Below are positions 30,952 to 40,440 of a stretch of 64,000 bases of DNA, piece after piece. The DNA comes from Pseudoips prasinana (Eukaryota > Arthropoda > Insecta > Lepidoptera > Nolidae). The stretch spans positions 1,436,001 to 1,500,000 of the forward strand of contig OX621241.1 in NCBI GenBank assembly GCA_951640165.1. Direction: 5' to 3'. Both the position numbers and the translations under genes were made by a program. The first letter of the stretch is position 1. Each line of letters begins with the position of its first letter. The notes under the pieces were generated by a model. The model had not been told where the DNA came from and made no database searches. It saw nothing but the letters and a program-made list of their open reading frames with translations.

Positions 30952-31273
30952 CTAGGTGTGCCCCGCGGTTTTATCCGCGTTAATATTTATAAATTATCAC
31001 AGCTCTTCCCCGTAGGTGATAGCGTGATAATATGTAGCCTATATGTTGACCCGGCCTCTTAGTAATATATGCAAAATGTGAAGTAAATCCATGCAGTACT
31101 TTTTGAGTTTATCCCGGACATACATACAGACAAACAGACACATAGACAAAAATTCTAAATACTATATTTTTAGCTTCGATATCGATTGTAGATCACGCCC
31201 CAAGTATCCTCTTTAAAAAAATTTCAATGTACAGTTTTGACTTTCCTACGATTTTATTATATGTAAGTATAGA
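30952..31273 (-). mobile_element. HEL, long form, inverted relative to the previous copy
   Basis: On the minus strand it runs from TCTATACTTACATATAATAA to CGGGGCACACCTAG. It shares GGATACTTGGGGCGTGATCT and GATATCGAAG with 30513-30817. The pair is separated by 134 bp. Confidence 0.8.
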
Positions 31274-31595
31274 TAAGTTTCTATTAACTATTGAGAACTA
31301 CTTAGATATTATATAATACTGTTAGTAATTTTCAAGATGGCTGAAGTGTCATGTGGGACCTCTCCTACTTATGGAAAAGTCAACGGGTGCCTCTTTCACT
31401 TCGTAACCAGACATCGACGTATGCGAACACTCTGTCGGTTTACGTATCGATTAATATTAAGCTCGAGTGTAGTATTTATTTCAGTGTTGACTGTGTATGT
31501 CGTAAGAAGATTGTTGTTAATTAAGAAACAAATTATTCTGAAATGTTAATGAACCTCTTTTTATGATGAAATCGTTTTAATTCCTAATCCTAACT
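31274..31595. other. Unassigned, with a 70-codon frame
   Basis: A frame at 31337-31549 on the plus strand encodes a short basic peptide with a hydrophobic stretch (LILSSSVVFISVLTVYVV). It lies between two HELs and matches nothing I know. It is not supported as a gene. Confidence 0.2.
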
Positions 31596-31796
31596 TCCTA
31601 ACTAATATTATAAATGCGAAAGTAACTCTGTCTGTCTGTCTGTTACTCTTTCACGCCAAAACTACTGAACGGATTTGAATGAAATGTGGTATACAGATAG
31701 TCTAGACCCTGAGAAAGAACAGATTTGATAGTTAGGATAACACATAGGCCATATTTTATAAAGTTTAAAGCGGATAAAACCGCGGGGCACAGCTAG
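31596..31796 (+). mobile_element. HEL, short form
   Basis: The ACTAATATTATAAATGCGAA start, a TGTC run, CTACTGAACGGATTTGAATG and the CCGCGGGGCACAGCTAG end identify it. Confidence 0.75.
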
Positions 31797-32199
31797 TATT
31801 ACATATAAGGTATATTTTCTCAATAACAAACGAACCGAAATGTGTTTTTCAATAATAGCAGCTATAAATAAGAGGAAGCTCGCCCCGGGGCGCGAGGGAG
31901 CAAATTAAAGGAATTAGAAAATTACGAGTCCTTTTGTCGGCCTCATTCGATTTTATCGAGTTTGTTGATCAAAGTATTTCGTGTTCACTAGTTTTTACTC
32001 CTACTTGTTTGTTTACTGAACTAAATAATAACTTAGATCTAATTATTTACAAGAATAATTAACTACTAAGGCCAGTTATGTGACGGTCGGTTGAATGTGT
32101 GTGGCGCACTGCTTGATGGCATTGAATTGATCTGTGTAAAACATATTTTTCTGTATAAATAAAAATTTTCAACATTAATAACACATGTGAACAGTGAGT
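31797..32199. other. Unassigned sequence
   Basis: Nothing was recognised. Confidence 0.4.
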
Positions 32200-32405
32200 C
32201 GTCGTTACCTGCACGTATGGCGACGTGCGGTTAAGATATTGGCCTCGCCACTCCGTATTCCAGTTCGATTACCGCATAGGACAACTATTTGTGTGACCTA
32301 TAAATAGTTGTTCTGAGTCTAATGTACTTTGTGTTCGTCAATTATATGTTTTTAAAGTACTCCGCGACGTGGGAATTCTTCACGTAGTGTGGTCGTTGTC
32401 ATTAT
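32200..32405 (+). mobile_element. SINE-E copy
   Basis: It shares with 27285-27480 the order head, GGACAACTATTTGTGTGACC, ATAGTTGTTCTGAGTCT and AAGTACTCCGCGACGTGGG. Confidence 0.65.
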
Positions 32406-32844
32406 AAAAATAATACCGTAGAAAAATTGTGCAATAAATAATAATAATAATATAATAAATAGTTTTTGTTTTCATTATCTCAACTTAACTTAATTACAAT
32501 ATAGATTTTTACGACTCTTTATAAGTTTATATTTAAAAAAGGTTATTTAAAAACGTTTATATATAACAATCAAACATTTCGCATGCTGTTCATCAGTAAA
32601 ATAGATGTGACTAACCTAATACTAAGACCACCATTGTACTCTATTTTTAAGTGAAATAAATAAAGTAATGGCAAAGGTAGACTCGGTCTTTTCTTTGAAA
32701 AATAATTTTGTGCTTCAAATGAGAGAATGTGATGGCACATGTCATGTTTTAGTAAGTAAAGGATCTAATGTGGTCCAGACAGACGGACAGACATAACAAG
32801 AGACCGCATGGTAGTAAGAATACTTGATTTTGAACCTACTAAAT

Positions 32845-33675
32845 ATATACAGAACAATAGTCGTGCTGATCACATAAAGTTTTGACCTGGGGATGGGACC
32901 CACGGCCTCTAGTTTAGTTTAGAACACATTAGAATAGAATAGAATACTCTTTATTGTACACACAAGCAGGATAAATAGGTAGGACAAAAAAATAATTCAA
33001 TTTAGTACAATGGGCGGTCTTATCGCATTAAGTGATTTCTTCCAGACAACCTTTGGATGGATAGGAGCTGTAATTGTTTTAAAAAGTAGGTGTGTAACAA
33101 ATGAATTAGTGGATAAATATATTTAAAAAAATGTGTATAATATATGTACATTCTATAAAATACTATACAGTGTATAATATATAAAATAACAAAATACATA
33201 AATAATATATAAAAGAGGAAGGATCTTTACAAACGCAGGTAGTGTTCTTTAACACCTTTATTAAACGTAGCAACAGTTTGGGCACGTCTTATATTAATTG
33301 GCAAGGCGTTCCATAACCTTACTGCTTCAACGGCAAATGACTTGTCCATAAATATTGTGGAATGTATAGGATTATGCAGTTTTAAGTTATGTGATGATCT
33401 TAGGAATCTAGAATGCGTGTCACAGAGAAACTCGAATCGGTTTTTAAGATATGAAGGCGTAGCAGCGTTAAAGAGTTTGTTATATAATAAGGAAAGAATA
33501 CGTGCATTCCGACGAAGGCGAATTGGCTTGAGCTTTAAACGGAATGCTGAAACGTGATCATATTTGCGAAGACCAAATATGAATCTTATACAAAGGTTTT
33601 GGAGACGCTCAAGTTTATCCAGTTACGCTTAAGTTTATCTAGTCACTAACCACTAGACCAATAGACCAGTCATAT
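32845..33675 (-). mobile_element. SINE-C split by a LINE insertion
   Basis: 32845-32911 holds the SINE-C body and B-box side (ACAGAACAATAGTCGTG, GGGATGGGACCCAC) on the minus strand. 33642-33675 holds the rest of the head (TAGTCACTAACCACTAGACC). The LINE fragment between them has AGTTTA or a close variant at both edges, a possible target duplication. Confidence 0.6.
32912..33641 (-). mobile_element. CR1/L2-like LINE, 5'-truncated
   Basis: The minus strand encodes a polymerase C-terminus starting near 33625 (DKLERLQN), through IRFIFGLRKYDHV, ATPSYLKNRFEFL and AVRLWNALPINIRRAQT, to the stop at 33227-33229. The 3' UTR ends at the GTACAATAAAGAG tail near 32945. It is a relative of the copy at 2806-4150, with which it shares the block order. 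A few small frame changes are present, so no single frame covers it. Confidence 0.75.
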
Positions 33676-34448
33676 ATTATATATGTGAGAGGTAAGCTGA
33701 TAGTAATCGTGTTAAGTGATCGCAACGTCACGCATCTAAGAGTCAATTTCTATGCCTTCATAAAACTGGAGTTTACAACAGGTACTTATTTTATGAAAAG
33801 GGAATTGGAGACAAGCAACATATTGAGCCATGTTTTCTCATTTAACATTCACCAATCTCTTGAGAATTGTGTGTATTCCGCTGCCAAAGAATACTTACAT
33901 ACAAAAAGATTTGTAAAGCTAGCTTAGGCCTCGGCGATCGAAAACTACAGCACTAGCAGTGGCAAAGAGTAATAGGTTTCATAAATTATCCCGACTGTAA
34001 ATAAACTTAAAAGCCAGCGGCTTCGACTTCGAGTGCATCCATGTCACTTGCGCATTTAGAAGTTTTATTGCCATAACATTTATTATGCACTTTCCAAAAA
34101 ATTTACTTTAGACATCTCCCAAGAACATTAGATTTAAAAGCATGTTTTTTGGAAAGTGAATAATATTCTAAAATATTAGGTACAAGTAGCCATTTTGATA
34201 TTTCTTGTAATGACTACTTAATAAGGAAAAACCACAGAAGTAAAAACAACTCCATAAAAATGCGAAAAAAAGAACCAAATCCAAAAAGTACAACGTGTCC
34301 TTGTTTTTCTTTACTAATATCACAAAATAACAGATGCATATTGTTCGTAAGTGCCGTATATTAATTGTATATCGTATTCTATGGGTTTCAAAGTTAGTGT
34401 TTTATTTTATAAGACTATTTTTAATCGCCTCTTTTCTATTCATCTAAT
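33676..34448. other. Unassigned sequence
   Basis: Nothing was recognised. The frame at 33685-33927 has no domain and is not called. Confidence 0.4.
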
Positions 34449-34750
34449 CTGTTAGTCTGTGGTCTGTTACCCTGACTTCCAAGCCACGCGTCGTGGGTTC
34501 GATGTCACGGGTTACAGAACCTGAGGAGCCTGGGTGTAATTTATCTATAATATGTATGAATTTATATATATATATGCAAATATTTGTGTGATGACCACGA
34601 ATGAGCACGAATATTTGTTTCTGGGTCATGAATGTTTTCTATGTATTTATCTATCTATATAAGTATGTATATCGTCGCCTGGTACCCATAGTACAAGCTT
34701 TGCTTAGTTTGGGGCTAGGATGATCTGTGTGACATTGTCCCTAGATATAT
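34449..34750 (+). mobile_element. Chimeric SINE: SINE-C-type head, SINE-A tail
   Basis: 34449-34560 carries a SINE-C-like head (CTGTTACCCTGACTTCCAAG, GTGGGTTCGATGTCAC) and GAGCCTGGGTGTAATTTATC. From about 34575 the SINE-A body follows (GCAAATATTTGTGTGATGA, GCTTTGCTTAGTTTGGGGCT). Confidence 0.6.
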
Positions 34751-34867
34751 ACTAGATATAATATGTATGTATTTAGAAATATAATAAGCATATTTATCAG
34801 TTGTCTGGTTGCCATAGCACAGGCTCTGCCTATTTTGGGATCAAATGGCAGTGTGTTGGTTGTCCCA

Positions 34868-35098
34868 AGATTTTTATTTATAATAATAATATACTGGGAC
34901 ATTAATCACACACGGCTGATCCCAAACTAAGCAGAAGCGTGTACTATGGAAACCAACAACACTTATATAGATAATTACAGCCAGACTCCGGACAAACAGA
35001 CGTGTTGACGTACATAAATATCTGTCCTGGGTGGGAATCGAACGACCTGAGGAGTGAGAGCCAAATTTTTACCAACCACTCACAACCAGCCCGGCGCG
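34868..35098 (-). mobile_element. SINE-B copy, minus strand
   Basis: The inverted tail (ACACACGGCTGATCCCAAAC) and the inverted B-box (GGGTGGGAATCGAAC) are visible. It ends 12 bp from the mariner. Confidence 0.75.
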
Positions 35099-35110
35099 GC
35101 GTTTATAATA

Positions 35111-36392
35111 GGTCTTTACCTATGAAATTGCCGTTTTGTATGAAAAAATTTAAACGAATTTTTTTCATGAATTTTTTTATTTGTATTAATCGAAGTAATC
35201 ACCCATGCAATCAATGCATCTTTGCCATCGCAGTGGCAGTTTATTGATGCCCTTCTTAAAGAAATCAGCTGGACGGGAGGCAACAAATTCTTCAAAGGCA
35301 TTTTGTACTGCCTCTCGGGTATTGAATTTTTTTCCCGCCAAGAAGTTATCCAAATTCTGGAAAAAGTAGTAGTCTGTAGGCGCAAGGTCTGGTGAGTAGG
35401 GCGGATGACGGAGAGCTTCCAACCCCAGTTCTTGCAACTTGGAGACCGTCTGCTGTGCAGTATGAGGTCGCGCGTTGTCGTGCAGGAGCAGCGGAGACGA
35501 GCGATTGACCAATGCTGGTTGGAGATGCGCCAGCTTCTCCATCATTGTGCTCAGTTCTTCACAGTACACATCTGCAGTAATGCTCACCCCGTTTGGTAAG
35601 AAGCTGTGATGAATCACACCGGCGCTAGACCACCAAACAGTGACCATCACTTTTCTAGGGGTAAGTTTTCGTTTAGGGCATTGTTTAGGTGCTGAACCAG
35701 GATCCAACCAACTTGCTGAGCGCTTGCGGTTATCAAACAGAATCCATTTTTCATCGCAGGTAACAATGCGGTTCAAAATTCCTTCATTTGTGTGTCTGTT
35801 GAGCAGTGCAAGGCACGTCTCGACGCGTACTTCGCGCTGGCGATCATTGAGTTCGTGGGGCACCCATTTGTCAAGCTTTTTTACCTTGCCAATTTGACGC
35901 AAATGGACCAATATTGTTTTGACGCTAACGTCGAAAGCTGCTGCTAATTCAGCCGTAGATTGTGTATCATCAGCTTCCACAACCGCCTTTAATTCGTCAT
36001 TGTCGACCAAAGTCTTCGGACGACCGCGAGGTTCATTTTTCAGGTCGAAATTTCCAGAACGGAAGCGAGCAAACCAATAACAGGTGGTGCGTTGGTTTGT
36101 AGTGTTAGCTCCGTAAACGTCGTTGATGTTGCGTGCCGCTTGTGCCGCGTTGCTGCCACGACGGTACTCATATTCCATAATTACTCGAATTTTTAACGTA
36201 TCCATGATGACGAAAAAGATTGAAATGCGATGAAAATGTAACACTAATCAATAAAGAAATGACTACTTTTGGAAAAAAGAATCCATGTTTTTAAAATAAA
36301 ATTAATTTGAAATTAGAATTCTTAGCCAAACAAAAATTATTTTGATTTGAAATGGCCAGTACTGCAGAACGGCAATTTCATAGGTAAAGACC
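35111..36392 (-). mobile_element. Mariner (Tc1/mariner, DD34D) element, structurally complete
   Basis: The element is 1282 bp. Its ends are inverted repeats starting GGTCTTTACCTATGAAATTG; they match over 28 bp with one mismatch. A TA dinucleotide flanks each end, as required for mariner insertion. It encodes one uninterrupted transposase on the minus strand. All parts needed for movement seem to be present. Confidence 0.92.
35186..36205 (-). CDS. Mariner transposase
   Basis: The transposase binds the terminal inverted repeats, cuts the element out and pastes it at TA. I take the ATG at 36205 (MDTLKIR...), which gives 339 residues, close to the usual about 345; an in-frame ATG 39 bp upstream is possible but lies outside the usual family start. 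The N-terminal part (about residues 1-110) has two helix-turn-helix-like units (NAAQAARNINDVYG; STAELAAAFDVSVKTI) with the GRP linker GRPKTL between them. WVPHELNDRQ is the usual mariner motif. The catalytic triad is D in VTCDEKWILFDN, D in LLHDNARPHTA and D in YSPDLAPTDYYFF, with 34 residues between the last two, i.e. DD34D. No stop or frameshift is seen. The right 3' side leaves only about 75 bp to the terminal repeat. Confidence 0.93.
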   Translation of the reverse strand: MDTLKIRVIMEYEYRRGSNAAQAARNINDVYGANTTNQRTTCYWFARFRSGNFDLKNEPRGRPKTLVDNDELKAVVEADDTQSTAELAAAFDVSVKTILVHLRQIGKVKKLDKWVPHELNDRQREVRVETCLALLNRHTNEGILNRIVTCDEKWILFDNRKRSASWLDPGSAPKQCPKRKLTPRKVMVTVWWSSAGVIHHSFLPNGVSITADVYCEELSTMMEKLAHLQPALVNRSSPLLLHDNARPHTAQQTVSKLQELGLEALRHPPYSPDLAPTDYYFFQNLDNFLAGKKFNTREAVQNAFEEFVASRPADFFKKGINKLPLRWQRCIDCMGDYFD

Positions 36393-36489
36393 TAATATTA
36401 TTAGTCACTATCAAACAAAGAATAGCGTTTTTATCAACAGCGTCTGACACACTGATATTCTTAATTTCCGTATAAATATAATAATAATA

Positions 36490-36855
36490 ATGTCCTCCTA
36501 GCCGAATTTCGGCCAAAGCGGCCAGTCTCAACAGAGATTAGCCATCTGCGCCGGACATATTATAGTGCTCAAGTGTGTGCGCAAACACAGGAGCACTTTC
36601 TATTCCATCACTCTCATGATCCGATGGGAGCCTATGCGACACGACCGGAAAGAGGTCAGGTACAGGACCGACGGCTTTACGTGCTCTCCGAGGCATGGGG
36701 GTATAGTACCGCCAACCCCCAGATTTCGGGCTGATGCTGAGAATTTTTTCTTTTTACAGAAAAGTACCAAAATCACTTTTTGGCCCGACCCGGTATTTGA
36801 ACCCAGGACCTCGTACTCTGCGGATGAACACGCTACCGCTAGATCAACGAGGTAG
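36490..36855 (-). mobile_element. SINE-D, the most complete copy
   Basis: The minus-strand head is at the right (ATTTGAACCCAGGACCTCG, CGCTACCGCTAGATCAACG). The body has GGTACAGGACCGACGGC, the part related to the 5S-SINE core, and TCTCATGATCCGATGGGA. The tail is at the left (GTCCTCCTAGCCGAATTTCG). Confidence 0.8.
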
Positions 36856-37417
36856 TTCCGTATAAATACTGAGGATCTTAACAAAATTATATAACCTCCC
36901 AAACATGACCATTCAAATAAAAAAAATATCGTAATCTATTTAGAAGCGCCCTCCTTTTCCAGTTGGTTCAAAAAGGAGGCCGAGATGACTCGTGCGAACT
37001 ATAAAGACCATACGCCACTAGTCAGTAGCCGAGAGACTCATAAAAACATGTCACCGCAAAAAAGAAACACTTATTCGTATCGTAAACCCGTCGGATACGT
37101 AAGCTAACCTCCCCCGGGATACAAAAACTGCGTTTAATCTTCCAAATGTTCTGTCCTCGATTGTTTGATGTGAACAATTGTCTTTTTGCTGTACTAACTT
37201 TGGGACGTAAGGTAAATTGGGACTATTAGTCAATACTCAGCATAAATCCGTATAAAATAGAATATTATATTATCGCTGGAGGGGGAAATTCGATGATGGA
37301 ATCCTTCGGGAAATTTGTCTTGAATAAAACTATGTAGTTTAAATAATACACATATGTAATTTGCTATTTACCGTTGGTTTTATTTTGGTTATAGCAAGAT
37401 AGCCGAGTAGTTTTCTT
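36856..37417. other. Unassigned sequence
   Basis: No gene or family was recognised. Confidence 0.4.
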
Positions 37418-37662
37418 CGGTAACCGTAGCCTAGTTGGTAGTGCTCCTGCCTACGAAGCTGGTGGTCCTGGGTTCGAATCCCGGTAAGTGCAAATATTTG
37501 TGTGATGAGCACGAATATTTGTTTCTGAGTCATGGATGTTTTCTATGTATATAAGTATTTATCTATCTATATAAGTATGTATATCGTCGCCTGGTACCCA
37601 TAGTACAAGCTTTGCTTAGTTTGGGGCTAGAATGATCTGTGTGACATTGTCCCCAGATATTA
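37418..37662 (+). mobile_element. SINE-A copy
   Basis: The head CCGTAGCCTAGTTGGTAGTG and B-box GGGTTCGAATCCCGG are intact, followed by the full body and the ATTGTCCCCAGATATTATTA end. Confidence 0.85.
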
Positions 37663-37871
37663 TTAGATATATTCTTAAAACTAGCGAAAAATTAAATGGA
37701 TGGCTTATTAAAATCAATGCTTTTGTCTTACTTTTAATTTTTTGGTGTGTAAATAAAGTAAATAAAAAGGGCATTAAGAAATTCTTTACGTCACGGTTGG
37801 CGATTCCGTCTGGTCCTTAAACAAAGATCTCACTGCCTTCAGGGTATTATTGTCGTCATCTATATTATCCA

Positions 37872-38035
37872 CTAGCTGTGCCCGCGGTTTTACCCGCGTA
37901 AAACTTTATAAATTATAGCCTATGAGTCAATCCAGGGTGTCAGCTTAAATTTTATTAAAATCGCTTCAGCCGTTTAGACGTGAAGAAGTAACAAACATAC
38001 ACACTCACAAACTTTCGCCTTTATAATATTAGTAT
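37872..38035 (-). mobile_element. HEL, short form
   Basis: Minus strand: start near ACTAATATTATAAAGGCGAA, end GCGGGCACAGCTAG before T. Confidence 0.75.
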
Positions 38036-38057
38036 GATAACACCCTAAATTAAAGTC

Positions 38058-38203
38058 AATGTACTGACGCCAGCACATCCAGCTACCCCAATCTGTCAAA
38101 TTTCTTTTATAGATTTTCAACTTTATCACAAAGGCATAAAGTTTCACTTCCAATTGGGGAAATTTGACAGATTTGGGTAGCTTGATGTGCTGGCGACTGT
38201 ACT
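38058..38203. mobile_element. MITE-1 copy, inverted relative to the other two
   Basis: GACGCCAGCACATCCAGCTA at the left and GTAGCTTGATGTGCTGGCG at the right form the terminal inverted repeats. The centre is in the opposite orientation to 15849-15990. Confidence 0.8.
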
Positions 38204-38717
38204 TATTAAAAAACTATATGAATTTAGACAACCAAAATAGTGTTAGCGCTAACACCCATCCTTATTCGTCGTTTTCAACCGACTTTGCGTCAATGGACGC
38301 GTGTGATTTACAACGGACATGTCACAGATTGATTTGAAAATAAAAACTGGATTCAAAGTCAGTGCCATATAAAATACGCCAATTTGTGCCATATATTTTG
38401 ACACTCGCGAATAAATCAAACATGGCGCTGTGAATGGGCGGTATTTTTTGCATTAATATAGTTGTAAATCGCATAACATATTTGAGGATACTCATATTAA
38501 TTTTGGGCAGGTTTTCTTTATGTTATAAGATATTTAGAGATTTCATGAAAACAAGCACGATTCGTTTAACTATTTCGGGCTTAAGATATTTATTTTCTCA
38601 AAAGAAACAATTTCACTTATATGAGAAACAGGTATTAAAATAAAGTAGATTCTTAAGTTCTAAATCGGTCGTTTGCTTAATACTAATTTCTATATCTAAG
38701 TAACGGTAAAGTAAGTT
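38204..38717. other. Unassigned sequence
   Basis: Nothing was recognised. A 69-codon frame at 38434-38643 has no domain and is not called. Confidence 0.4.
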
Positions 38718-38963
38718 GACGGTCACCGTAGCCTAGTTGGTAGTGCTCCTGCCTACGAAGCCGGTGGTCCTGGGTTCGAATCCCGGTAAGTGCAAATATT
38801 TGTGTGATGAGCACGAATATTTGTTCTGAGTCATGGATGTTTTCTATGTATAAATAATATTTATCTGTCTATATAAGTATGTATATCGTCGCCTAGTACC
38901 CATAGTACAAGCTTTGCTTAGTTTGGGGCTAGGATGATCTGTGTGATATTGTCCCTAAATATT
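38718..38963 (+). mobile_element. SINE-A copy
   Basis: The head GGTCACCGTAGCCTAGTTGG, the B-box GGGTTCGAATCCCGG and the complete body match 37418-37662 closely. Confidence 0.85.
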
Positions 38964-39218
38964 ATTATTATTATTATTAATCTATTATATATGACTAATT
39001 CTAATGTAACTTATATACAAAACAATATGTTTTAAATTAATCTATTTCAAATGTTACAAAACATTAAGTTATTACAAATAATGGGGGTATCCTGTAAACA
39101 AAAACTGGTGTATGGCTCGTTGGTTTCACGTTGATTACTGCATACCATGTATTTATGGACTAAATAAAACTAGATGTGGCATGGCTATTTCATTAGTGAA
39201 CTACGGCCTTGCAAATAC
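38964..39218. other. Unassigned sequence
   Basis: Nothing was recognised. Confidence 0.35.
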
Positions 39219-39445
39219 TTGTCATCATAACAGCTGTAAGAAGTCCACAGCTGGACAAAAGCCTCCCTCAAGAATCATCTTGGGGGATATGCCATTATCG
39301 CCACGCTTGGCAGACGGGTTGGCGATCGCAGTAACATGGTCATAGTACTCAGAAGGAAGCGGCTGACTTATACGCTTCCCACGGAATGAGATAGTGTCAT
39401 GATATTCTGATATTACCGCCGCGCCGTCACCACACAGCGTATTGT
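39219..39445 (-). mobile_element. RTE derivative (5' end joined to 3' end), best copy
   Basis: On the minus strand it begins with the RTE leader (GTGACGGCGCGGCGGTAAT, CTCATTCCGTGGGAAGCG, GCGATCGCCAACC, CCAAGCGTGGCGATAATGGC). It passes directly to the RTE 3' end (GGGAGGCTTTTGTCCAGCTG, GACTTCTTACAGCTGTTATG). No coding sequence lies between the two. Confidence 0.8.
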
Positions 39446-39465
39446 GCGGGTACATGTATTAAAAT

Positions 39466-39890
39466 AAATAAAATAAAATAAAGGTTTTTATTCACGTAGA
39501 CTTTAAAAAAGCGCTTGTAAATAGTCAGAACATGTTTGCAGTAATATAGTTGTATACATTATTATTTCTAGTTACATAGAAATTTATTTTATTATAGCAA
39601 TGATATTTAGCTAGCTCGTATCAAGTTATTGTCAAGAGATTATGTTTAATTATCTAGTTTAAGTCTAATATTTTTACTACATATTGTCAATGCTTCTGTC
39701 TATATTAAGGTATTATTATTATGACGGACCTTGTGTTAATAACGACGGTCGCGCTTTAATGCTACCACCGGATCCAATGCGCCCCAACTGAGAAGACCCA
39801 GCGAAACAAACTCAGTGGGTTCATCTACTACCGGTTTCAACACGGCCCAGTTGAGACGGTCCGGCGAAACATACTCAAATATAATATAAA
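39466..39890 (-). mobile_element. X element, long minus-strand copy
   Basis: The 3' tail (AATAAAATAAAATAAAGGTT) is at the left. The body and long 5' part (GACGGTCGCGCTTTAATGC, GCCCCAACTGAGAAGACCC, CCGGCGAAACATACTC) follow. Confidence 0.7.
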
Positions 39891-40377
39891 CACGGGATTT
39901 GGTCCAATTAGAGTAATTGTGCGGGAATCGAAGCGCTGAGGCAACGGTGTTAATCTCTGTGCCACACGGGCAGTTACGCTATGCTTCACTTCTAAGATTG
40001 ACATTCCACAACAAAGGTCAAACTAATAGATATTAGAAATCCATTATTCTTTTCAATAGGTACCTACTTCACAATGTAGTTTACGGAAAGCTAAAATAAT
40101 TCCCACATTTTTCCACAAGATTTCTCGTTGATAGAATTTTCTTTGTCGGAGCACTTAGGGATTTCACTGAGCTTAACAATGTGCTTCTATCTATGCTTTC
40201 TGTATATCTGTTTACTCAAACATTCTGTATGAACCATAGACGTGAAACATATAGATCGGGCGACTGTTCAAGTCATACGTGACCTTAAATTTAGACTCTT
40301 TTATGCGCGTTATGTATTAAAGTACAACAAAAAACGTATATTCAAATAGTAGATAATATATCACCTATGTAATGGAC
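39891..40377. other. Unassigned sequence
   Basis: A degraded tRNA-like SINE head may lie around 39910-39970 (GGGAATCGAAGCGCTGAGG). Nothing else was recognised. Confidence 0.35.
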
Positions 40378-40440
40378 ACCGGGTTGAATTTCGCCCCCAT
40401 TGGCCACTCTTAACGGAGAATAGCCAATAACGCGGGACAT
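40378..40440 (-). mobile_element. SINE-D tail fragment
   Basis: GGACACCGGGTTGAATTTCG and AGAATAGCCAATAACGCG match the left end of 36490-36560. It abuts the LINE tail. Confidence 0.5.

Noticed and set aside
31337..31549. 70-codon frame with a hydrophobic stretch
   Set aside because: Single short frame between two HELs, without splice sites, family match or other support.
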